5,830 nucleotides of DNA, taken from the NCBI GenBank assembly GCA_030617125.1, contig JAUWWA010000138.1:1-5830 (forward strand). The letters run 5' to 3'. Under the pieces are notes generated by a model that did not search any database, had not been told where the DNA came from, and saw only the letters and a list, made by a program, of their open reading frames with translations. The DNA comes from Pirellulales bacterium (GTDB lineage Bacteria; Planctomycetota; Planctomycetia; Pirellulales; Thermoguttaceae). This document shows, piece after piece, positions 1-5,830 of the stretch (position 1 is its first letter; every line of letters starts with the position of its first letter). The position numbers and the translations under genes are program-made.

Positions 1-323
1 GCGCTCATTGAGCCACCCAAAGACCGTTCATCCAACCGCCAATCCCTCCACTTTCATCGGCAACTCCGAAAATCCGCCCAAATCGCACGGCGGTGAGACA
101 TGCGGGCTAGGTCGCGAATTTCATCATCACGAAAAAACGAAAAGACGAAACCACAAAGCAGCGCGAGGCGCCGTGAATCGCCGGCCATCCCACTTTTTCG
201 ACCTTTCGTGTTTTCGTGGCAAGAGATCGAGATCGAAACCGCACGGCACGGTATCGCCGTGAGTTCAGCAGAGAGTGCGCTTGCACCGACGCGTTGGAGT
301 TTCGGCGGTGGCGCGAGCACCCG
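1..323. other. Intergenic region downstream of hppA
   Basis: No convincing gene is seen here. The short open frames on both strands have low-complexity, Arg/Pro/His-rich translations that match no family I recognise. The stretch lies 3' of the minus-strand hppA stop codon. It contains one sizeable inverted repeat (listed separately) and two very small dyads: CACGG/CCGTG at 247-261, and GTGC/GCAC at 275-286. Neither small dyad is followed by a T-run in the hppA direction, so no clear intrinsic terminator can be named. The first 96 bases are open in frame 1 from the left edge to a TGA and could be the tail of a gene entering from outside, but nothing in the peptide supports this. Confidence 0.6.
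128..218. repeat. Imperfect inverted repeat, A-rich arms
   Basis: Two 23-nt arms, 128-150 and 196-218, are reverse complements of each other at 20 of 23 positions and enclose a 45-nt spacer. Each arm is built from the repeated theme CACGAAAA / ACGAAA, which stands out against the GC-rich surroundings. It could be a dispersed hairpin element, a small MITE-like remnant or part of the 3' end of hppA mRNA. No target-site duplication is apparent. A T-tract typical of an intrinsic terminator is absent, so that reading is weaker. Confidence 0.6.
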
Positions 324-2891
<2,568 letters not shown>

Positions 2892-2896
2892 GACGA

Positions 2897-2902
2897 CCTC
2901 CC
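2897..2902 (-). promoter_or_regulatory. Ribosome binding site of hppA
   Basis: On the minus strand the bases read GGGAGG, followed by five bases and then the ATG at 2891-2889. This strong Shine-Dalgarno match decides the start and argues against the upstream TTG at 2945, which would add 18 hydrophilic residues ahead of the first membrane helix. Confidence 0.85.
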
Positions 2903-2960
2903 TCTTGTCTACTGTTCCGACGACCCTGGGCGACCGGCCCGACAACTTGCAAAGCGAAGC

Positions 2961-2990
2961 ATTGTACAGGCCCCCCGTTCACCTTGTCAA
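2961..2990 (-). promoter_or_regulatory. Predicted sigma-70 promoter of hppA
   Basis: On the minus strand a perfect -35 hexamer TTGACA (2990-2985) is followed after 18 bases by TACAAT (2966-2961), one mismatch from the consensus -10. Transcription would start near 2954, giving a leader of about 60 nt before the ATG at 2891. This suggests a strong housekeeping promoter. The assignment comes from consensus matching alone. Confidence 0.7.
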
Positions 2991-3080
2991 CCAGCGGGCG
3001 GCGACCGTGCCGGCGATCCTTTTCGTTCTCGCGCTCTGGGATGGGGGACTGGTGGCTGAGCGTAGGGAAGCACCGTCGAA

Positions 3081-3120
3081 GTTGGTTGGGTAACGCTTCG
3101 CTTTGTCCCAGCCACCCAAC
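3081..3120. repeat. REP-like imperfect hairpin
   Basis: The outer arms GTTGG (3081-3085) and CCAAC (3116-3120) are complementary. Inside them GGG (3088-3090) pairs with CCC (3107-3109), and an inner stem closes over the tip around GCTTCGC (3095-3101), with a bulge and one mismatch. The layout of GGGT-AACGCTTCGCT followed by CCCA resembles palindromic intergenic repeats that are widespread in cyanobacteria and other environmental bacteria; this resemblance is recalled, not searched. There is no T-run after it and no gene ends just before it, so a terminator is unlikely. Confidence 0.5.
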
Positions 3121-3152
3121 CGCATGAATGCGGTCACTACGGACGGTCGACC
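3121..3152. repeat. Two short palindromes, CGCATGAATGCG and GGTCGACC
   Basis: Directly after the hairpin at 3081-3120, CGCAT-GA-ATGCG (3121-3132) forms a 5-bp dyad with a 2-nt centre, and GGTCGACC (3145-3152) is a perfect 8-bp palindrome. They could be protein-binding sites or part of the same repeat element. Short palindromes also arise by chance in GC-rich DNA, so the functional reading is weak. Confidence 0.3.
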
Positions 3153-3180
3153 CGTGCCCCCCCGTACGAGGTATTCTCGG

Positions 3181-3246
3181 TTGCACCTGCCCCCAATTTG
3201 GGTTTTCTGCTTGGCTTTCTTGTGCAAACCGACTAAGCTGTATAAA
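3181..3246 (+). promoter_or_regulatory. Tentative promoter and operator-like dyads for the secreted-protein genes
   Basis: TATAAA at 3241-3246 is a fair -10 candidate, 66 bases before the ATG at 3313. The best -35 candidate, TTGTGC (3220-3225), has only a 15-base spacer, so the promoter is weak or uses another factor. Upstream lie two nested dyads: TTGCAC (3181-3186) with GTGCAA (3222-3227), and CCCAATTTGGG (3192-3202). The right half of the outer dyad overlaps the -35 candidate, where a bound regulator could act. This is inference from motif shape only. Confidence 0.35.
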
Positions 3247-3298
3247 AGGTGCCGGCGGGAAGTTTCTTGCTATGCACCAGAAGAAAACGACCATACCC

Positions 3299-3303
3299 GG
3301 AGG
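3299..3303 (+). promoter_or_regulatory. Ribosome binding site of the Gly-rich protein gene
   Basis: GGAGG lies nine bases before the ATG at 3313. It fixes the start at the head of a typical signal peptide, rather than at the in-frame TTG at 3103, which would add 70 residues with no signal-like features and would lie upstream of the tentative promoter. Confidence 0.8.
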
Positions 3304-3312
3304 ACTGGAATC

Positions 3313-4143
3313 ATGAAATTCGGTTTTCGAAGTCTGCGCGCATCACGGCTCGCCGTGGTGGTCGCGTTGTTGTTGACGACGTCGCTGGTTTTTGCGGCCG
3401 AACGCCGCGGCCGGCGGCCCAAGTTCGGCGAGTACAACCCCGACGACAAGACGGTCGAGATGTTCGGCGCCATCGATAACGGCGAGATCACCGTGAAGCT
3501 GATCCCGAAGGATTCGACGCTCTGCCGGGTGATGATCGAGAACAAGACATATCGCTCGCTGAACGTGAAGCTGCCCGGCGCTTTTGCCGGCGTGCCGGTC
3601 CTGGCCCAGTTCGGCGGTGGCGGTTTCGGCGGCGGAGGCCGCGGCGGCGGCGGCGGCGGCTTCGGCGGCGGCGGCGGGCAGAGCTTCGGCGGCGGCATGG
3701 GCGGCGGCATGGGCGGCGGCATGGGTATGGGCGGCAGGGGCGGAGGAGGAATGTTTAACGTGACCCCGGAGAAGGTCGGCGCGTTCAAGGTCACCACCGT
3801 TTGCCTCGAACACGGCAAGGACGAGCCGCGACCCAGAATGAAGTATGAAATCAAACCCATCGCCGAGTTCACCGGCAAGACGGAAGTCCATGAACTCTGC
3901 CGCATGCTCGGCGCCGAGCGGATCAACCAACGGGCGGCCCAGGTCGCCGCCTGGCACCTGAGCAGCGGCATGAGCTTCGAGCAACTCGCCGCCAAGCGGC
4001 TCCGCTTCGCCAACGGGACGAGCAGATCGTATTTCACACCGCAGGAACTCCAGGCCGGCATGCAGGTGTCGGCCGTGGCGGCCAAACTGGCCCGGCAGCG
4101 CCACGAAAGCCCCGGCGAAAACAGCTCGGCGAGCTTGAGGTGA
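3313..4143 (+). CDS. Secreted Gly-rich protein of unknown function
   Basis: The product is 276 aa. It begins with a clear Sec signal peptide: basic residues (6-12), a hydrophobic core (13-27) and probable cleavage after VFA at residue 28. Three parts follow. Residues 29-100 form a small mixed domain with one Cys (71). Residues 101-147 are almost pure Gly with Phe, Met and Arg, including three GGGM repeats. Residues 148-276 form a structured-looking domain with Cys164 and Cys196 and a helical stretch around RAAQVAAWHLSSGMSFEQLAAKRL. I associate this C-terminal region with uncharacterised planctomycete proteins but cannot name a family. No catalytic motif, lipobox or membrane anchor is seen, so a periplasmic or surface location is likely. 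The next gene follows after 70 bp in the same direction, suggesting co-transcription. Confidence 0.85.
   Translation: MKFGFRSLRASRLAVVVALLLTTSLVFAAERRGRRPKFGEYNPDDKTVEMFGAIDNGEITVKLIPKDSTLCRVMIENKTYRSLNVKLPGAFAGVPVLAQFGGGGFGGGGRGGGGGGFGGGGGQSFGGGMGGGMGGGMGMGGRGGGGMFNVTPEKVGAFKVTTVCLEHGKDEPRPRMKYEIKPIAEFTGKTEVHELCRMLGAERINQRAAQVAAWHLSSGMSFEQLAAKRLRFANGTSRSYFTPQELQAGMQVSAVAAKLARQRHESPGENSSASLR
3613..3753 (+). repeat. GGC-rich low-complexity tract encoding Gly-rich linker
   Basis: This codes for residues 101-147 of the secreted protein. It includes six consecutive GGC codons (3643-3660) and three exact copies of the 12-bp unit GGCGGCGGCATG (3688-3723, encoding GGGM). Such tracts expand and contract by replication slippage. 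All units are multiples of three, so length changes would keep the frame. The tract is also a likely place for assembly or sequencing error. Confidence 0.85.
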
Positions 4144-4213
4144 TGCGATCGCCCTATGGAATAGGATTTCAGGGCCCCCAAGGAACACATAATTTCAGAA
4201 GGAGTCTTTTGTC
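4144..4213 (+). other. 70-bp gap between the two secreted-protein genes
   Basis: No terminator-like hairpin with a T-run and no good promoter is visible here; the only palindrome is GGGCCC. This favours co-transcription of the flanking genes. The right end holds the ribosome site of the downstream gene. Confidence 0.5.
4199..4204 (+). promoter_or_regulatory. Ribosome binding site of the TPR protein gene
   Basis: AAGGAG lies nine bases before the ATG at 4214, within a longer AGAAGGAG match to the 16S rRNA tail. The ATG opens directly into a signal peptide, which supports this start. Confidence 0.8.
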
Positions 4214-5350
4214 ATGTACGCGTTTCGATATCTCGTTCTGCCGGCCGTGGTGTTGCTCTGTGCCGTGTCGGTTACTGCGGAAGACTTTGTCCTGGGACAG
4301 ATGTACGGAAGCGGTGTGCACGCCTATTTCTCCGCCGCGAACACGCGAGACGCCGCCCAGACACAGCAACAGTACCTCAAAGCGCACGAGTACTTAACCT
4401 CCGCCATCGACGGCGGCACGAACGATCCGCGCGCCTATTACTTCCGCGGCTTGGCCTATATCAAGCTCGGGCGTCCGGCGGAAGCCGAACTGGATTTCAA
4501 GAATGGCGCCGAACTGGAAAGCGGCGACCTCAACCGGCTCTACAACGTGGCCAGATCGCTCCAGCGAATCCAAGGCCACGAGCGACTGGCACTGGAAAAC
4601 TATCGCGTCAAGGCCAGAATGGCCGCGCTGAAAGAGGCCGAAAGGATCCGCCGGGTACGTTACGAGCAAATTCGGGTGGAGGAATCGCGCGTGTTGGACG
4701 ATCAGGCGGCCGAAGCGCCGGAGGCGCCCGCCGACGTGGCGACGCCGCCGGCCGACGCCGATCCGTTCGAGGTCGGCCCGAAAGATCGGTCGCCGTTGGT
4801 ACCAGCCGTTGAAGAGCCCGCTGCGGAACCCATCGAGAAACCTGTCGCAATACCCATTGAAAAACCTACGGCCGGACCCGCTGAGCCGCCGGCCTTCGAG
4901 GGACCCGCCGAACCCGCGGTCCAACCGCCCGGCGCGAAGCAACCCGGCGGCGTGCTGGGAGCCATGGGCCGTGCGCTGAGAAAAGCCGTCGGCGGCGAAG
5001 ACAAAGGAACCGTCAAACCTGCCGTTCCGGTCGATATCCCGGGTCCGCCCCAAGAGGCAGCCCCGGTCGACGACGATCCGTTTGCCGAAGAGGGGCCGGT
5101 TCCACCCGGCAAGAAGCCCGCCCCGGCTAAAGAGGCGGCGCCGGTCGACGACGATCCGTTCGCCGAAGACGTACCCGTTGCTCCCGCCAAGAAAGCCGCT
5201 CCGCCCAAGAAGACGGTTCCGCCCAAGAAGGCAGCTCCGCCCGAGAAGGCCGCCCCGGCCGACGACGATCCGTTCGCTCTAGACGAACCGGCGCCGGCGC
5301 CGAAGCAACCGAAGAAGATGGCCGATCCCGGCGATCCGTTCAGCGATTGA
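4214..5350 (+). CDS. Secreted TPR protein with Pro/Ala-rich DPF-repeat tail
   Basis: The product is 378 aa. Residues 1-22 form a Sec signal peptide with probable cleavage after VTA. Residues about 30-118 look like a TPR-type helical unit (key stretch YYFRGLAYIKLGRPAEAELDF, split here as YYFRGLAYIKLG, 75-86, and RPAEAELDF, 87-95), a fold that usually mediates protein-protein contacts. Residues 128-160 form a highly charged helix, possibly a coiled coil. From about 165 the protein is Pro, Ala, Glu and Lys rich and probably disordered, with five DPF motifs at 183-185, 288-290, 314-316, 352-354 and 374-376, most preceded by acidic residues. A short amphipathic helix, GVLGAMGRALRKAVGG (246-261), interrupts the tail. 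No enzyme motif is present. A periplasmic or outer-surface scaffold or adaptor role is plausible but unproven. Similar TPR proteins are, to my recollection, common in planctomycetes. Confidence 0.88.
   Translation: MYAFRYLVLPAVVLLCAVSVTAEDFVLGQMYGSGVHAYFSAANTRDAAQTQQQYLKAHEYLTSAIDGGTNDPRAYYFRGLAYIKLGRPAEAELDFKNGAELESGDLNRLYNVARSLQRIQGHERLALENYRVKARMAALKEAERIRRVRYEQIRVEESRVLDDQAAEAPEAPADVATPPADADPFEVGPKDRSPLVPAVEEPAAEPIEKPVAIPIEKPTAGPAEPPAFEGPAEPAVQPPGAKQPGGVLGAMGRALRKAVGGEDKGTVKPAVPVDIPGPPQEAAPVDDDPFAEEGPVPPGKKPAPAKEAAPVDDDPFAEDVPVAPAKKAAPPKKTVPPKKAAPPEKAAPADDDPFALDEPAPAPKQPKKMADPGDPFSD
5054..5302 (+). repeat. In-frame tandem repeats encoding DDDPF units and PPKK hexamers
   Basis: Two units beginning with EAAPVDDDPFAE start at 5054 and 5132, 78 bp apart, and are nearly identical over their first 36 bases or so. 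A third, diverged DDDPF unit starts at 5261. Between the second and third lies a run of hexapeptide units of the PPKKAA / PPKKTV / PPEKAA type (about 5190-5260). The pattern points to growth of the tail by internal duplication. Confidence 0.8.
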
Positions 5351-5413
5351 GGCGTGGCGCCGCTGCCCGGTATTTCGGACAAACCGCCTCCCGCATTCCG
5401 TTCCGCAGGCGAA
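5351..5413. other. Convergent intergenic gap
   Basis: This 63-bp spacer separates two genes that converge. A 5-bp inverted repeat, CGCCT (5385-5389) with AGGCG (5407-5411), could form a weak hairpin, but it has a 17-nt loop and no T-run on either side. No convincing bidirectional terminator is visible. Confidence 0.4.
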
Positions 5414-5830
5414 CTACCGCCCACTCTCCCGGCGTGAATACCGCCCGGCGGCCCAGCAGACGGCGTTGGCCAGCAAGCGGAGGAACCGGGAATTGCGGAT
5501 GTCGTCCGGGCGGCCTAGCGAGGTGCAGAATAGCCGCGCACCGCCGTGCTGGCGAATCCAAGCGACCGGCCGCCTGCGGCCCACCGACGTGCCCACAAGC
5601 AGCACTCGGCCATCGGCGGGGATTTCGCACGGTGCGTCGAAACCGAGGCGCGAGTGAAACGGCTCGACGCCGGCCAGCAGCGGATGCTCCTTGGCCCCTT
5701 CGGCGATTTCGACCTCGACGGCCTCGCCTTCATCGCGAGCGTCGCCGTCGCCAAACACTGTGCCGGCCAGTTCGGCGTGATTCTCGAAGATCAAGCTGCC
5801 AATCTGCCCGCCGACGACGATGATCTCCCC
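5414..5830 (-). CDS. ThuA-like domain protein, 5' end outside window
   Basis: 138 residues of the C-terminal part are visible; the frame stays open through the right edge and ends at TAG (5416-5414). Family signs, in order of the visible peptide, are GEIIVVGG (1-8), EHPLLAGVEPF (48-58), RVLLVG (75-80), PVAWIRQHGGARLFCTSLGRPDD (split: PVAWIRQHGGARL 88-100, FCTSLGRPDD 101-110) and RFLRLLANAVCWAAGR (115-130). This matches the ThuA family (named for trehalose utilisation; class I glutamine amidotransferase-like fold), in which enzymatic role and substrate are mostly unsettled. One oddity is SLGRP where I expect SLGHP, an Arg in place of the common His. A TTG at 5794 is unlikely to be the true start because family-like sequence continues upstream of it. 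The gene belongs to a transcription unit entering from the right. Confidence 0.85.
   Translation of the reverse strand, partial: GEIIVVGGQIGSLIFENHAELAGTVFGDGDARDEGEAVEVEIAEGAKEHPLLAGVEPFHSRLGFDAPCEIPADGRVLLVGTSVGRRRPVAWIRQHGGARLFCTSLGRPDDIRNSRFLRLLANAVCWAAGRYSRRESGR

Larger units (their letters stand above)
2892..3312. other. Divergent intergenic control region
   Basis: This 421-bp stretch lies between the divergently transcribed hppA and the secreted Gly-rich protein gene. It carries the hppA promoter and ribosome site on the left, a REP-like imperfect hairpin and short palindromes in the middle (3081-3152), and dyads plus a tentative plus-strand promoter on the right (3181-3246). No gene is supported within it: the open frames that cross it begin at TTG codons or lack recognisable protein features. 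Confidence 0.7.

Noticed and set aside
1..96. Open frame 1 from the left edge to TGA at 94-96 as the tail of a gene
   Set aside because: Only 31 codons are visible, with no recognisable motif; a frame of this length is expected by chance in GC-rich DNA.
247..286. Small dyads after the hppA stop as an intrinsic terminator
   Set aside because: Stems are only 4-5 bp and no T-run follows in the direction of hppA transcription.
3103..3312. A 70-residue N-terminal extension of the Gly-rich protein from a TTG at 3103
   Set aside because: It would bury the signal peptide, and GGAGG precedes the ATG at 3313. The TTG also sits inside the hairpin element, upstream of the tentative promoter.
3613..3753. 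G-quadruplex in the GGC-rich tract
   Set aside because: The G-runs are mostly two or three bases separated by C, which favours triplet-type hairpins; a stable quadruplex cannot be argued from this sequence.
3270..4190. Two long minus-strand frames (306 and 281 codons) opposite the Gly-rich protein gene
   Set aside because: Their Pro-rich and Ala-rich runs are the reverse reading of the GGC tract. They have no ribosome site or domain, and the plus-strand gene has a signal peptide and Shine-Dalgarno sequence.
4702..5424. A 240-codon minus-strand frame rich in Gly, Ala and Ser opposite the TPR protein tail
   Set aside because: Its repeats mirror the Pro/Ala repeats of the plus-strand gene; no independent coding sign is present.

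Overview
The window reads as chromosomal DNA of a GC-rich Gram-negative-type bacterium, most likely a member of the Planctomycetota (Pirellulales-like). This is an inference. It rests on a long membrane pyrophosphatase with an extra extracytoplasmic segment, two secreted proteins of kinds I associate with planctomycetes (a Gly-rich protein, and a TPR protein whose tail carries acidic DPF repeats), a ThuA-like gene, and hairpin-type intergenic repeats. No rRNA, tRNA, CRISPR array, transposase or integrase is visible.

Layout. Positions 1-323 look non-coding and hold an imperfect inverted repeat (128-218). Positions 324-2891 on the minus strand encode a complete ion-pumping membrane pyrophosphatase (hppA). 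It has a good ribosome binding site and a near-consensus sigma-70 promoter (2961-2990). Positions 2892-3312 form a divergent intergenic region with the hppA promoter, a REP-like hairpin, several short palindromes and a weaker plus-strand promoter. Positions 3313-4143 (+) encode a secreted Gly-rich protein of unknown function. After 70 bp, 4214-5350 (+) encodes a secreted TPR protein with a long Pro/Ala/Lys-rich tail. A 63-bp convergent gap separates it from the C-terminal part of a ThuA-like gene on the minus strand (5414 to beyond 5830).

How the genes relate. HppA conserves pyrophosphate and converts its energy into a Na+ (or H+) gradient; it appears to be transcribed alone. The two secreted-protein genes run in the same direction, each with its own Shine-Dalgarno sequence and no visible terminator between them, so they may form a two-gene operon acting outside the inner membrane. 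The ThuA-like gene belongs to a separate unit entering from the right. No functional link among the three units is evident.

The most interesting points are the roughly 100-residue insertion in the pyrophosphatase, its ion-specificity residues, the five DPF motifs in the TPR protein tail, and the palindrome-rich divergent control region. I see no clearly new multi-gene defence or mobile system here.
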